DNA of 64,000 nt from Heterobilharzia americana (GCA_944470555.2 OX104130.1:49881491-49945490); one strand, 5' to 3'; counted from the first letter of the stretch, positions 13,050-26,034 are shown. Notes: generated from the letters alone by a model not told the origin. Numbers and translations: made by a program.

Positions 13050-13105
13050 TATATGTACTCTGCTGAGGAGTCCCATACTAGGCGGAGACAGATGTCGAGT
13101 GATCC
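13050..13105 (+). ncRNA. Hammerhead-ribozyme-like relic
   Basis: CTGAGGA (13063-13069) fits the CUGANGA core, followed by a stem-II-like GTCC...GGCG. GAGAC (13085-13089) stands where GAAAC is expected, and GTC follows at 13094-13096. Schistosome repeats of the Sm-alpha type and Penelope-like elements are known to carry such ribozymes. The GAAA to GAGA change suggests it is inactive. It lies between the Ty3/gypsy remnant and a Penelope remnant. Confidence 0.5.
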
Positions 13106-13629
13106 CGGGTTTTCAGTGGTTCTCTCTCCACTGTTCCACGATGAACACCAACTTGAAATGACCATATGAATTTGTCAGTTGGGTGTATAGGACAGCACAA
13201 CACTATTATCTACCAGGTAAGTGTTTCGACACTATCCCTTCTCATATCAACGTAACTCCCTATCTTCTAGGCATGAGTTGGATAATCACACATCTCTCGC
13301 TTCTCCTGTGTGATATGGGTGGTAGGAAGTTCCAGATTTCTGAAGTAGGTGCTCAATCACTTCCACTGCATAGTTTGGGTTTTACTCGAGGAACAAAGTT
13401 TAGTTAACACTCAGGCATGCGGCAATATTGATTCAACACCTGCTTCAGATATCAGGAGAATTCTATCACACATGTCACTAGGAAGGAAGGAGAGAGAGTA
13501 AGAACTAAAATGTTTGTGCCTCAAAGTTGCAGAGTTAAACGACGTGATTATGGACAGAACATTGTGGTCCAAATGTTGTCTACCTGAATTTTTCTTGCAA
13601 AGCTTGAAAATCAACCACTGAAAGTTTCC

Positions 13630-14335
13630 ATCGATAATCGGCGACACTTTCATTGTCCTTGGTCAAAACGTCGACAAAAACGAATTGCAAAGAAAATTCA
13701 GTGACGTGCATCCTTCGCTCACTTTCACTTGTGGAGAATAGCAAGAAAATATGCTACAATGTTTGGATGTTCTATTGACCAGAGAAGATGGCAGGTTACT
13801 CACTATAATAATGTACTGAAATATCACATCTAAGTATCGGTACGTGCATCTCCTTAGCTTTGTGCCCATTCAGTATAAAAGAAGCTTAATTAATCACCTG
13901 GCAAGCGGAGCCAGTAGGATTTGTTCTGATGACTTGATACAAAAGGACTTAGAACAGATTCATACTATGCTGCTGGAAATGAGTTACCCCATAGCTATAT
14001 CAAGAGACACATGAGCGAAATGAGTAAGAAGTCTGAACAAATGATTGTTCAGAAGAAATCATTATTCATGAGTCTCCAGTTTAAAGGGGATGCACCTGGT
14101 GAAGCTCTATTCCAAAGGCTGTCTATAGTCATCAGAAGAAAGAAGTTCGATTCTGTTACATTTGGTCGACAGTGGTGGTGTAATGGACGAGACCAAAGCG
14201 TTTGAAATCGCCTATCACATTCCACAAAACTTTCGAAAAGAATTCTCACTGGCATTTCACACGCAGCTGAGGCTATAGGAACTAGACAAAACAAGCCTAG
14301 TCTTTGTGCGCAGAAAATGTTTGCGCCGCCTTTAT
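13630..14335 (+). pseudogene. Penelope-like element, reverse transcriptase 3' half (degraded)
   Basis: Reading across stops and shifts, the palm motif normally R-Y-V-D-D-T-F appears as IIGDTFIVLG. It is followed by VHPSLTFTC, CLDVLLTREDGRLLT, KYRYVHLLSFVPIQYKR, RICSDDLIQKDLEQIH and KKSLFMSLQFKGDAP. This order is characteristic of the RT thumb and linker of Penelope-like retroelements. The GIY-YIG domain is not seen after 14335. The degenerated YxDD motif and stops show a dead fragment. Confidence 0.8.
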
Positions 14336-17228
14336 CTCTGCTTTGACCAGAGAAAACCTAATAAATGACTTCAAAGATAACTTCAGTTTTCATCTTCATC
14401 CCCTTTCTCCACCCCTTTCACACCTGTTTGTTTGCTTAGGCTAATTATCTACACAATTCATCCATTAGTATTACCTTACTCCTACTTTTCCAAGTTTTTA
14501 GCAACACTTTTGTCGAAATGTTTGTAGTATGACTCTGTTCCCATTATTATGATCATCACTGAGATAATTATTATCATTACCATTATTATTGTCTAGATAT
14601 TTATTATTTGTATGCTTCATGTTCTGGTTATTACAGACTAAGGATTTCACCATGATTCATTGGGTGTTCTACATATGAGAAAATGTATGTGTGTCAGCGT
14701 AAAGCCTGATGAGAGCTGACTCAAACAATATTGTTCGCTTATTTCTCGTCTTCTTTGTTTTATTGTATTTGGAAAAGCTGAGGAGCCTTGAAGCACGAGG
14801 AACGAAGAGTTTAGTATACAAATCTGTCATGAATACAACTTAAGATCAAATTTAGTTGATTTGTGTGCCTACTTACTTTAATATCAAAGTTCTGGTACTC
14901 CTATCAGTTTCGAAAAACCTGAACAGATTAAGTTTGCAACTGTGCAGTTATTAAATAAATTCTCGCAGCTGTTTTTATTCTACGTTGTGGTGTTTTACTA
15001 CGACAATTAGATTCCAATCTGTTTTTGACACTGAATTTGTTTTTAGTGTATTAACGTACGTTGAGTTAGCACGATAACTTTGCAGAAGGATAATAGAGGT
15101 TGCAGGCTACTGAAGGAAAACCAAAGAATTAACATGAACAGATTATTCAACATGGTCCATTGATATCTGGCTTTGAATCAACTTTTTCCTATTTAACTTT
15201 CCTACGTAAATCTTCCAGTAAGATACCAACTTCTGGTTCCATTCTAACTGACAGGAATGTACTCACGTAGTACCTGTTCTTTCTATCTTTATTTCGGAAG
15301 CTACCTTATCACAGTCACTCAGAAACTCGGTCAACTGCTAAGTGAACACAGTTTACCGAGAATAATGATTTCGTGAACGGTGAGAAAATGACTTATCTTT
15401 CTGTACTGAAAATAATTGTATTTAGATGCTGATGTACAACTTCGTAGAGTGATCTAAAATAGACATCGACTGATGCATTCCCTATGGGATTTATTGAGGA
15501 TATTCGCATTTCCAGTATTCCGAAACAGAACTTTCACGTAACCCAGAAAAACTATTTTGAAAGGGAACTGGTTTCAATGCATCAACACTAGAGAATATTA
15601 TACGACTACTTTGAGGATTTCCTTTGCGTTGCTATGAACAGATGATACGGTTGCTTTATGTCTGACATTGCTCGGTCTCCATTGCTCAAATGAAAAAATT
15701 TGTTGATATACTAGAAAAACGGTTTCATCCACACTGTATGTTATATGCTAATTATTTTACTTGAAAGACGTTTATATGAAAAATATTTTGGGTTGAATAG
15801 TTTCTTCTGAAATTTCACCTCAACACCGTACTAATCTCCTCATAAACTTGAGTGAACTCACTGTGGTCAATATAGATGGATTCCTAAACAGTCGACTTCA
15901 CACTGACACTTACGAAGGTCTAATGTGCAAATAAAATGTGGTGAAAGGTCACATACAATACTTATTTTACAGGTATATTTATTTAAAAATGTATAATTTC
16001 AAGTTGTTACTACTGTTAACAAAAAGGTAGGAACAGATCAAATGTTAGTACATGAACACGATAACAAAGGACATCCTTCTTCAATCACCTGACAATCGCT
16101 CTTCTCATTTCATTTATTCGGTGGACATTGATTCTGAAACATTCAACCACACAAAATTATCTCAGTATTTATCTCCTGTAACGTCAACGAATGCTCGAAA
16201 TATTAGTCGAAGTAATGAATGCAATGTAATATTTGTTCGGGTTAGAAGGTTATTTCAGGGAAGAGAATTGTTATGAATACGGATACATCACATGTTAACC
16301 GCTTACTGGATATAATCACTTTCATACTGTTAAAACAGACATTTTCAGCTAGTCAGACTTTATACTTGATTAACACCATATTCTTTGTTACTGTCAATTC
16401 ACACTCGTTCGCTCGTTGGAAATTTCATTTCATTTATAAGCATGAAGACATAAATGTCACATTATCTGGTTAGTATTCAGTGCTGCTTTTCAGCAGGTAG
16501 AGACAAATTCAAAATCAGGTGCACTGGACATCACAGTTTGGAACTGCAAACCCTTAGTTGAATGTGGAATTAGGCTTAGAAGCGTCAACTCTCACAATGG
16601 GTGAATACAGTTAAAATTGATAAAGGTCCGAAACTAACTTTTCGCATTTCCCAACTATTCCATCTGCAATCACAGGTTGTTAGCTACTCCAATTGAATGT
16701 GGGAATTAATCTACTGAATAGTTGTTTTACAAACCAATCTATGGAAATCAGCAATGCACTTTGTTATGAGGAGAAAGTCCTATTGTGACATAAATATTTT
16801 GTACAATTTGTATTTCGACGCCTATACTATGTGAACAGATGTTCGAAGTCGTCTTAATGATGTCCAGAACGTCAACCAATTACTTTCCATTCCTCAGGAA
16901 TGGTAATATGACCAGAGAGATTTTATTAATAAAGGAAAAGACAGGCTTATGTTTTCGAAAGTGTCCTCATTTGTTACTCCGAGGAATGATTCCAACCTTT
17001 TTTGGTCCGCTTCTAGTAAGCTAATCCGCATACCATTTCTCTAGTCAGTGAACTGGATTTGAAAAAAGTAGGAATACATATAATCTACGTCTCAAGGCTC
17101 GTTCGTTTGGATTGAGAGATTGTCCTACCTTGATAAATGTTTGAATTTTTGCTTCTTCCTCAAAAAGTGGAAAGACATTAACATCCATTTGCAAGTATTT
17201 AGCATTTTGTGATCATAATTTGACTTAC
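14336..17228. other. No recognised gene; expected to hold the last exon(s) of gene B
   Basis: Gene B exon B2 ends with a donor at 17228 in phase 0, so a terminal exon should lie leftward on the minus strand. I could not identify one. Open frames here are short and without resemblance to anything I know. Confidence 0.35.
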
Positions 17229-17384
17229 TTTGCACAGAATTTCGCATTTTGGACAATATATGTTTGCATATATTGTTCTGTCGTCCAATTTCACTTTGAA
17301 ATGCATACGTCCACCAGACACAGGACAATCGTAGTACAGTCCATTGATGAATACAAGGAGACCGTGATTCTTTGAACATTTGTA
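17229..17384 (-). CDS. Gene B exon B2, M8 C-terminal Cys-rich exon
   Basis: The acceptor (ctccttcag) precedes 17384 and the donor GTAAGT follows 17229. The 156 bp encode 52 residues, phase 0 at both ends. They include YKCSKNHGLLVFINGLYYDC and end NIYCPKCEILCK. The pattern C-x-G-x-L-x-V-x-[VI]-x-G-x2-Y-x-C followed by CPxC..LC is typical of the leishmanolysin C-terminal domain. It follows exon B1, which ends SCHK, in frame. Confidence 0.82.
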
Positions 17385-20300
17385 CTGAAGGAGAAGCCAT
17401 TTGTTTGAATAATAATCAGTATTGTGGAAGTTACAGCAAGCAAACGAACATAGAGTGGAAATGAAAGTGATACTTGAAGCATTATAAATATTAACCCTCT
17501 TGAAACAAATCTCTAACATTGATATTAATCAACAGAGATAACGCTTTCATGACAGCTAGGGGAAGACATGAATGTACCGACACATCAGTCAATCATATCT
17601 ACTCTTTATGGAGGGATTCAGTGATCACGATTTCTTCAGGATTTTAAACGAAGCAAAGTGATGTTCCAGAATGTCGTATTGGCAGCTTCACAAAAATTAC
17701 CATGCAGTTACTTTGGTTCGGGTTATGCAAAGAACTCATGCAAACTGTGGAAAAGATGCAAAGTGTTTTCCAAGATGCACATATTCCATGTGTTCATAAC
17801 CCGTCATATGACCCTCCCATACATCTTTCCCTACACAAACATACTTGATACTTCCAATTTTAAATGAAGATAAATGAGAATGAATACAACTTGAACTTGT
17901 TAATTGGATTTGAAGAAAACACAGTTACCTTGTACACATTTTGTTTGCTTAGCTTTCTAGTCTTAAACCTTTTAAAAACTGTTCCTAATGATCCAGCATA
18001 TTACCATGCGTGTTTTCAATATCTAACTTCTGTCTTTTATAGAAAGGTAGGTTTTCTACATCACTCATGAATAATCGAGACTACTGTCTCGAGATAGTAG
18101 TTAATATGCATCGAATGGAATGATGAACAGAATTAAAAAATCATTTATTCTCTGAAATGGAATCATTGTTGATGCTACACAATATACGTGGAGAGAAATA
18201 AAACACCTTCAGCACGAAACAATATGAAGGAGACATTTCTGAAAATGACTAATTTAACTTCATTATTGTATAAGCCTTTTCAGTCACCTGAAATTCTGCC
18301 GGTAGCGAACGTTGTGAGGTTTAGAAAAGTCTTTTCGGAGAACCTAAATGTGACGTAATGCATACAGAGGATAGTACTTAGTTTTGTAACACGTACAGGA
18401 AACAGACAATTTCGAGTGTTGTTTGCCGCAGGTGAAGCAATAAACGTACAGATGTGGATCAAATCTGGCACTAAAAATGTCTACATTCATTTACAGTTAG
18501 GAAAGTACAGTTTGACCGCAGTAAGGATGATTGTTTTAAATACCACCTGTTCTTGATGGTTTACAAACTTATTGGTGGATGTAATGTTTTCAAAGCTAGT
18601 GGCTAAAACGGTGCTCAGTCATCAACCAGGCGAAGTTAGGTTTGATGAGACATCCAATTGCAGAGCTGTGTTTTATTTTTGACTTATTTAATCTGTGGTT
18701 GTAACAAGCCTTTCATTACTGTGTACTGGTCTCTCATTAGTTGTGGTTTACAACAGGCACATATTATTTTTCGCCTGCTTATCTCTATCAAAAAGGAGAT
18801 GAACTGGACCACGTTATCCTGTTCTAGGTAACCCCCATTTCAAACGGACTGAAGAGGATTGTTGAAGCTTGTTAGAAATCGTCTTATGTTAAAAGAAACA
18901 TTCATATCTCAGGTTTTTAATGACATACAAAATTGAGGTCTCATAAAATCTCTGATTTATGCAATACCAATAATCAGACCGATGGAATGAATAAAGAGGG
19001 GCAATGTATTTTAGATAACAGTTTTACTGTGGATTATAAGCTAACGGGAATGCTAATCATTTTGTAAACGCTTGTCTTGTCATGATTGTCAAAAGCAGGG
19101 ACAAGTGATGTGCAACTCAGCATCACTTTTGTTGTGAGATATTTCAGGGCTCACACTGCTTGAAACGTTATTCACCTTTTGTTTTGGACAACTAATCACT
19201 TACCAAAACTCCGAGTGACTTTTTACAGGAATACAGAGATAAGCATGTGAAGCCAGTCGAGGCTTTCTGTAGGCTGGGAAGGATATCTGTATGAACAGTG
19301 AAGTGAGAAGCCGTGAGTACTCACCATATTTCTGTCTTCATGATCGTTAGCTTATATTTCATCCCTTTCTAGGAAAACAACGTTTCGGTACTGCAAACCA
19401 ACTGACCTGACCGCTGACGCATCACAACTATTGCTTTCTAAGTCTATTTCTTGAGTACACACACATTTTTGTGTGCAGTTAACTCATTTATCTGTTTTCG
19501 CCCCCGATTTATGTGATCGTGAATTTCAAGAAGTAATGGATTTCATACTTTGAATGAGGTGCAAACTTCAGGTACAATACCGATGGGTAGAAAATCCTAA
19601 TAGCGTAGGATTGTCATGTGTTTGGTGTAATATCACCAGAATTGATTCAGCTGGATTAAACATGACGCAAATATAATGAATATGCCAGATCTTGACTGTT
19701 GTTTTCTGACTTTTTGTGCAGAATCAGTACCACAGGCTTCTTGAGAATGTCAGAGATAGAAAAACGGTAAGATGTAGCGGAGGCTCGTGCTATATATCAC
19801 GAAGGAAAGACTGGCAAGTCCCCGAGAGTCAGTTGGTGGAAAATTTTGCATATTCTGTGAAATATGACTACAATCATTGTTCTTCACATTACTGTCAGCA
19901 AAAATCAAATGCTGACAGCTTTTTGCAAAGCATGTAGATCACTCTTAATTGTGATGAAGGCAATGACCTCAGTATGTGTCAAAGAAATACCTTCAGTTTG
20001 TTGCAACACCTTTGATTGGTTGGGTACTATTTAGAAGCAGATTTCATGCTGCATTTTTGCAAACGATCAGGCACCTGACAGTCTAGCCCAGGTGTTTCAA
20101 TCCATCCAGAAGCTTACAATTGAAGGCAGGCTGGTAATTGTCTGCTACCGTACAAATAATTTGGGTTCGGATTAACTTAAGCATACAAGCAAAAGAGCAG
20201 TGGCTTGAGATTTTATAGTCAGTCTTACAAGTATTTTTGAGAGTGTTGATTTTTATGCCACCTATCTCATACTTTTCATCGAAATCAAACAATTGACTTA

Positions 20301-22602
20301 TGGTACTTTGCATTAAATGGAAAAGCTTCCCGATGCTGACGAAGACAGAACTTACTCATACCTTAGTCATCAACTGAGACCATCGTGTTTCTTTGCGGAA
20401 CTTTTCAGGTAATATGCTTACCAATGCCATCTTGTCTACTTTCAAACGACATTCAGTGAAAGTCATCATGAAGTTTCACTTAGTATGGATAAGTCTAGCA
20501 ATTTATGAACTTGATCTTTTTACTGGTAGCAGGTGACTTTTTGGTATTAAACGGAATCAACAGTGAGGATTGAATTTAACCTCCTCTTATATTTAAGTGA
20601 AGATTTAAGCATCCAGCATGCTGATGTCTATCTGTTTGAGATGGTTATCTTTAGACTGCTGAAAATCTACATGAGCTGGTCATTTAATCCAATGTTGACA
20701 CAACTTAGGTGCGATTTGTGAAAAGCAGCAGTATTGTTAGCAAATGATTTATTGATCAATGATTGTTCTATGAATTGAAAAGTTCCCGGCTTAAGTGACA
20801 GGTCGACGTGATTTGGACTTATATCTAGTGAGTATGGTTTGTATCAGTGCTTTTTGGAGAACGAGTGACAAACGTTAAGATGGTGACGTTTCCAACAGAA
20901 TTTATTGCTCATGACTATATGATGATATTCATAATTTGGCTTGTGGCTAAGGTAAGAAGATCAATTATACTACGGTCTACTCTTTGAGAAGATGTTCAAT
21001 CCATACATCTACACAGTCATCTGGTACCAGTGATATACTCAGCATCAAACATTTAGAAAGCCATTTAGTCCGACACAAGATTCGTCATTTCTTTCATCGA
21101 GACTATTGTTTACTAAGGCGTACACGTATGAAAGAGACATTCAATTAGTAATTTGCCATTCAAATAGCTAGAATGCTTAACAGCTAATGGACATTCACCG
21201 AATGAATAATACAGAGTTGTGAAGTTTGACTCTGAATTATGACGATTCAAAAGATGTGTCAAATAAACGAACTATACTCTAATACAGTGCTCAAAATTTA
21301 CCCTCACGCTAAACTGGTAACTGTACTGAATATTGATCATCCTAAATTGCACTTTGGATGAAAGTTTCCAATTTTTTCCGAATTTCACTGTAAGAAAAGA
21401 GTTCACTTACAAAGGTAATAATTGTGGGTACAGCAAGGGAAATTTTTTCTTTTCAACGAATTCATCTACAAAGCTATGCACTCATGAATACATTGTAAAT
21501 GTTAGAACACTCCAGGAATATTTAGAGTCAACAAATAGCTTCTTCGCTGCAACGGCCTCTTTTTCCTTTCTTGTTATCAAATGGGCATATCCCGCTATTT
21601 AAAGTAAATAATAGTTGTCATCCATCCCCGTGACGGAACTGATAAGGGACAATGCATAATTCAGACCATAGTAAAATAATAAGAGCAGGCTATGCTCGAT
21701 CGCCCTAACACGGCCACTAATCCAGTAAGAAGTGCTTATAATGATGCACATTGGTAGTAGAAATGGCAACCACAAAAGTGATAACTATCGACTGACGAGG
21801 AATCAGTCCGAAAGAAGATACAATGTTGGGTAAGCATATGAAAGGCGCGAAAGATGCGGAAAGTGATGCAGAACAGGATAATTCTTGCAAGTGGATAGCC
21901 TAATATTTTAACTGTTATCACGTATATTTTCTCAAGATAATAATTATTGTTCCCCTGAACTTGTCTTCGCGCAACGTGAAATATTGGGCAATCTTGCTGC
22001 CGCGAACCGACATTTCAATTTGGAAGTTTATGTAGATTCCTTTATTAATTTCAAGTTTTCCGACTGACAAAAGTTTTGGAACTTATGTTGTTTAACAACA
22101 AAACGTTGAGTAATTTAGACAACACGCTCAAAATAATAATTGTTTACTGACTTTGTGACAAGAAGCTTTTCTTGTAAGAAGGGTGTAACGTGTCTGCTCA
22201 TAATCTATCCATTCATCATGATTGAAGCAGGTTGAGTCAGAACCAGTTTCTTCGAGAAAACGATTATCCGAAGGATCTGAAAGTAAAACATATTTGCATA
22301 CCGATGGTTGATTTGAAGAATCGAATGTCAAATTTCCATATCACACTTTAAAATATCTATGAATTTCAGTGTTTTTTTGAAGTTGCATAATAATCTAAAA
22401 AAAGAGTCAAACTAACCTAGGCTAGTGGTTTGGCCTTGGTGAGTGCATATCGCTGTGGTACTTGGAATCTGTTTAGAAAATTCAATAAGTGGATATTCAT
22501 GCTTAGTTATTAGATAAATCAACCCTTCATCGACGTGGTTACTACATATTAACTTATCAATTCATTGAATTTAAAAAGCTGCACTGGTGAGAGGAAGCCT
22601 AT

Positions 22603-22641
<39 letters not shown>

Positions 22642-25600
22642 TTATTTCATAGACCACGTAGCTTATGATAGATAAATTTCAGACATTCTAGACAATACAC
22701 ACACTCCAAGTATCAATAATGAACTTGCCGTGATGCTAAGTTAGGGGGCCATCTCAATAGGATGGATTTCATAGTTTAGCACGCTTCATAATTAATCAGG
22801 TGGTTAAATTACAAGACTGTAAAAAAATATGAAATGAAGCTCTCAGTTGAGAAAATTTTCATCTAGAAACATTAGTTCGAGTGTAGAATTTTACTTGGGT
22901 GTGAAAGTAAGAATGGGGACATGGAATGTCCGCACTGTCTGAACCTAGCTAGGTTGCCCAGATTGCAAACGAGATGAGAAGATGTAAGATAGAAGTGCTA
23001 GGAATCTGCGAGGAATCAACAGGTGGAATGGAAGTGGACTCTCCAAACTGTCAACTGGAGAGTCAATAATCTACTCCAACATTGTCACCCAGACGACAAC
23101 CACGAGCACACTGAGTCTTGGAGTGGCTATCATGATGTCCCCCTCACAAGAGCATCCAAGGCTCTCATGCAATGGGGACCAATCTCCTCCAGGATCATGA
23201 CAGCAAGGTTCAACTCAAAAGGAAGCAAAGTCACAATCATTCAATGTTATGCGCCAACAAATAATGCAGATGAAGAGAAGAAGGAGGAATCCTGCAGACA
23301 ACTTCAGTCAACACTGGACAAGACCTCAGTTGGCGACATCAAAACTCATTCTAATGGGTGGGGTGACATGAGTGCCAAACTGGGAGAGGACAACACAGGA
23401 AGAGAACCAACCATGGGTTGAGAAGCGCTCGGTGAGGTGATGAACGAGAATGGAGAACTGTTTGCAGAATTCTGTGTATTCAACGATTTGGTGATTGGAG
23501 GCAGTGTGTCCAAGCACAAGGATATCCACAAAGCGAGCGACATGGATTTCACCAGACACCAGGACACACTAAAAGTCAGGTCGACTTCATGTCAATGTGA
23601 AGAAAGTGGAGACGCAGCTTACTTGACATGAGGTCAAGGAGAGGAGCAGATGTAGGCTCAGACGCATGATATTCTTGATTGTGTTGTGGTCGACTGGATC
23701 ATGCAGCAAACAGTAGGCAGCGAGAAGAGGGGGATACACTGGACCGCGGAAAAGAATCTAGAAGACTCGGATTTCGCCGATGACTTGTGCCTAATGTCAC
23801 ATAAACTTGAAGATCTGCAGGCAAAATCTAACAAGTTGATAGAAGAGGCAGGGAAGATGGGACTTCAAGAGAATATAGAGAAGACAGAGGTGATGAAGAT
23901 GCCGCACCAACAACTCCAACAACAACAACAACAACAAACTCCAATCACCATCACCATCAACGGAGAATCTTAAAGGAAGTAACCTCCTTCACCTATCTAG
24001 GCAGCACTGTTTCAACTACTGGCGGCGGCACACACGAGGACGTCAAAGCCAACCAGGATCGGAAAAGCAAGACAGGCGTTCATTAGCCTGAAACCAGTGT
24101 GGAGATCTTCTTCACTCAGCATGAAGCGTGAACAAGATCCGGATTTTCAACACCAACGTCAAGTCAGTGCTCCTGTATGGTTCAGAGACTTGGCGCGTTA
24201 CGAAAGGCATTTCCAACAAACTACAGACATTGATGAACAACTGCCGCCTACGCAGGCTCGTTACTGAAGATCAGATGGCCAGAATAATAAGAATAAGCAA
24301 CAAGGAACCCTGGTCGGGCAATGAACCAACCAAGAAGCTATCGCTCAAGAAATATGCAGAAGGAAGTGGAGATGGATTGGGCATGCTCTGAGAAGACCAT
24401 TTTCGGACATCATGCGCCAGGCTAGTCACTCGAGTGGAACCCAGATGGGAAGCGACGAGTTGGGTGTCCGAGGCAAGGGTGACATGGAGGAGATCGTGCG
24501 AGGAAGAAATGAGAGCTTGTGGGCAGTCGTGGAGCCAGGTTAAAATGATTGCAGAGAACAGAGTGCACTGTAGACGTGCTAGTGAAGCCGTATGTCCCAC
24601 TAGGAACCCAAGGGACTAACAATAATATAAGCAATAATAACTTCGTACACTAGGAATATAAAAGATGTTCTTGGAATATCAAGAGATAATAGGTGTTTGA
24701 AGTAGGCCTCCCTCAGTGTTAGTTGCAGAAATATGCATGAAATTGATTTGCATTAAAACAAATGTAACCTACAGAATAATATGGACAGTAATCCATGCGC
24801 ACCCATCCACCATAAAGGTGACTCTCCCCTTTTTGAATACCAGGATTTTCACTAATGTACTGAAATTTCTTAGGCAGCTCATGACCATGACGGTATAGTC
24901 GGCAGTATCCATATGCATTGGCATAATTCACGCATGCTGATTCGCTTGGGATATCACAGAAAGGTTGAGTACTTAGTCCTCTAAAGAAGTAAATGATCAG
25001 CGTTCAGAGTAGAAAATAATTATTTCGAATTGAATAACATTGGCAAACTGCTGAAATAACTTTAAAGCAACTTTATCGGCATGCTATATAAAGATGCTTC
25101 GGAATGTTGCAAAATAACAACAAAATATGCTTCATAACAAATGATAAGCTATTCACTTTCTACTTTACAGCCATTATGAACAAACACAATGCTGTCCACA
25201 TGCTAACTTATTAGATGTCAATACACTAACGACGCACTCTAGGTTGAATCTAATCAAGTAATTGTGAACCTATATTAGTATGCAGAAATTTTCATGAAGG
25301 ATGATTTCTTTTCAAAATGAAACGGTGTGTTGTAAGATTTCGAATAAATTACCTGTTCAACCTGTAACACACAACACATATACCAAGCTACTGCCCGCTT
25401 CAGAACATTAAGTTTATTGATAAGGAGATTTAAAGCAATGTCATAGTAGACAAATGGGTCTACGACCTGAAGGACTCAGCGCTAACAGCATCATAGCACA
25501 GTGTTCTTTGTGGAATGACTTGATAAAATGTCAGGAAATGCTATCTAGTGCTCACTTGTGCTCATGACAAGCTGTCTTTGAACAGAAATTTAACTCCTGT

Positions 25601-26034
25601 TCGTTACACTCAGTGTTATAAAGTCTGCATATAACAACAGTCAGTTTCTTTCAGTTGAAGTAAATCAGCTGGTTACTTAAACTGTCTGTCTTCCCTTATA
25701 TTGACTCAATCAAACATCCAAGTGAATTCTTTCGGAAATGTCTTTGTTTGATCCCATTATCTTATTTGATAAGTTGTTCATTTCCTCGCTTTCTGATGAA
25801 AACGGATGAACCGTTTCCTCTGCTGATTTGTAAAGTAGAAATGTCAATAAAATCATTCAGTCGTCCCGTGTTCAGTATTTTTCTGGAAAAACACACCAGA
25901 TATATTGCTGATTGGAGACTTACTTTTCTTTTCTTATCTTCATGAATTCGTAACAACTTTTCATTACGAAATGGCATCCTAGGCCTTTCCCCCAAAGGAA
26001 GTCATCGGCCATAGAATAGTTAACGCCATACATG
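17229..26034 (-). CDS. Gene B: leishmanolysin-like (M8) metallopeptidase, C-terminal half, four exons
   Basis: Four minus-strand exons (26034-25924, 24980-24769, 22276-22152, 17384-17229) join in consistent splice phases (2, 1, 0). They read as the C-terminal, cysteine-rich half of an M8 peptidase, from the NY..A..WG.G.GC segment to CPKCEILC. The upstream active-site exons are not recognised in the window. Only a decayed remnant of the preceding exon is seen near 26.1-26.2 kb, so the gene may be 5'-truncated. Introns hold an RTE copy (22907-24637) and an (AT)n run. Family membership is strong; whether it is expressed is unknown. Confidence 0.8.
17385..22151 (-). other. Intron of gene B between B1 and B2 (about 4.8 kb)
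   Basis: This follows from the two flanking exons, whose phases agree. I see no conserved element inside. Small open frames at 18280-18471 (minus) and 19722-19766 (plus, flanked by a plausible acceptor and donor) have no recognisable family. Confidence 0.55.
22152..22276 (-). CDS. Gene B exon B1, M8 C-terminal domain
   Basis: The acceptor (actttcag) precedes 22276. The donor is GTCAGT after 22152, a GT donor with a non-consensus third base. The 125 bp read as DPSDNRFLEETGSDSTCF, a tryptophan-containing segment (DEWIDYEQ), then KASCHK. G-S-x-S-x-C-F followed by a spaced Cys is a leishmanolysin C-terminal signature. It enters in phase 1 and leaves in phase 0, which matches exon B2. Confidence 0.8.
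22277..22906 (-). other. Intron of gene B between B1 and the RTE insertion
   Basis: Non-coding intron sequence containing the (AT)n run at 22605-22636; nothing else is recognised. Confidence 0.5.
22605..22636. repeat. (AT)16 microsatellite
   Basis: Sixteen uninterrupted AT dinucleotides, located in a gene B intron about 270 bp from the RTE copy. Confidence 0.97.
22907..24637 (+). mobile_element. RTE-like non-LTR retrotransposon, internally deleted copy (RTE1)
   Basis: It starts with an apurinic-type endonuclease (MGTWNVRT, then WSGYHDVPLTRASKALMQW and TIIQCYAPTNN). At about 23665 the sequence jumps directly to the RT palm end (WIMQQTVGSEKRGIHW, DFADDLCLMS), then VLLYGSETWRVT and the C-terminal region. 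Compared with the minus-strand copy at 61.4-64 kb, roughly 1.3 kb carrying the RT fingers and first palm motif is missing. A short CAA-repeat codes polyglutamine near 23915-23937. The 3' end is followed by TAA-rich sequence. It sits antisense in a gene B intron. Assignment to the RTE clade rather than another APE-type clade is by resemblance only. Confidence 0.85.
24769..24980 (-). CDS. Gene B exon B0, M8 Cys-rich exon with FQY and DYCPY motifs
   Basis: The acceptor (acttctttag) precedes 24980. The 70 complete codons contain TQPFCDIPSESACV, GYCRLYRHGHELPKKFQYI and YGGWVRMDYCPYYS. PFC..., LPxxFQY and DYCPY are standard leishmanolysin blocks in this order. Two donors are possible: GTAGGT at 24772 (phase 0, out of frame with B1) or GTTACA at 24768 (phase 1, in frame, giving DYCPYYSVDPSDN). 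I chose the latter because it restores the frame; a small unseen exon is the alternative. Confidence 0.82.
25086..25186 (+). repeat. Direct repeat copy 1 (about 100 bp)
   Basis: It resembles 26561-26660 in the same orientation (shared: aaagatgctt, ggaatgttgcaaaa, atgcttcata, aataagct, atgaacaaa), with scattered substitutions. It lies in a gene B intron. Confidence 0.75.
25924..26034 (-). CDS. Gene B exon B-1, M8 segment with NY..A..WG.G.GC
   Basis: The acceptor (ctttctccaag) precedes 26034 and the donor GTAAGT follows 25924. The exon reads MYGVNYSMADDFLWGKGLGC then HFVMKSCYEFMK. It matches the leishmanolysin block G-[WMF]-Y-x2-N-Y-x2-A-x2-[LF]-x-W-G-x-G-x-G-C-x-F. It enters in phase 2, the phase in which gene C exon C9 leaves, and leaves in phase 2 into exon B0. 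No good upstream partner exon is present on this strand. Confidence 0.8.

Noticed and set aside
18280..18471. Minus-strand open frame with several Cys and a ttttag acceptor, considered as an extra gene B exon
   Set aside because: It lies between exons B1 and B2, which already join in frame, and its alternative frames contain stops; no M8 pattern fits.
19722..19766. 45-bp plus-strand segment flanked by tttttgtgcag and GTAAGA, encoding NQYHRLLENVRDRKT
   Set aside because: A single short segment with splice-like borders and no partner exon or family; expected by chance in 64 kb.
23915..23937. CAA repeat as a stand-alone microsatellite
   Set aside because: It is part of the RTE coding region (polyglutamine) and recurs in RTE3.
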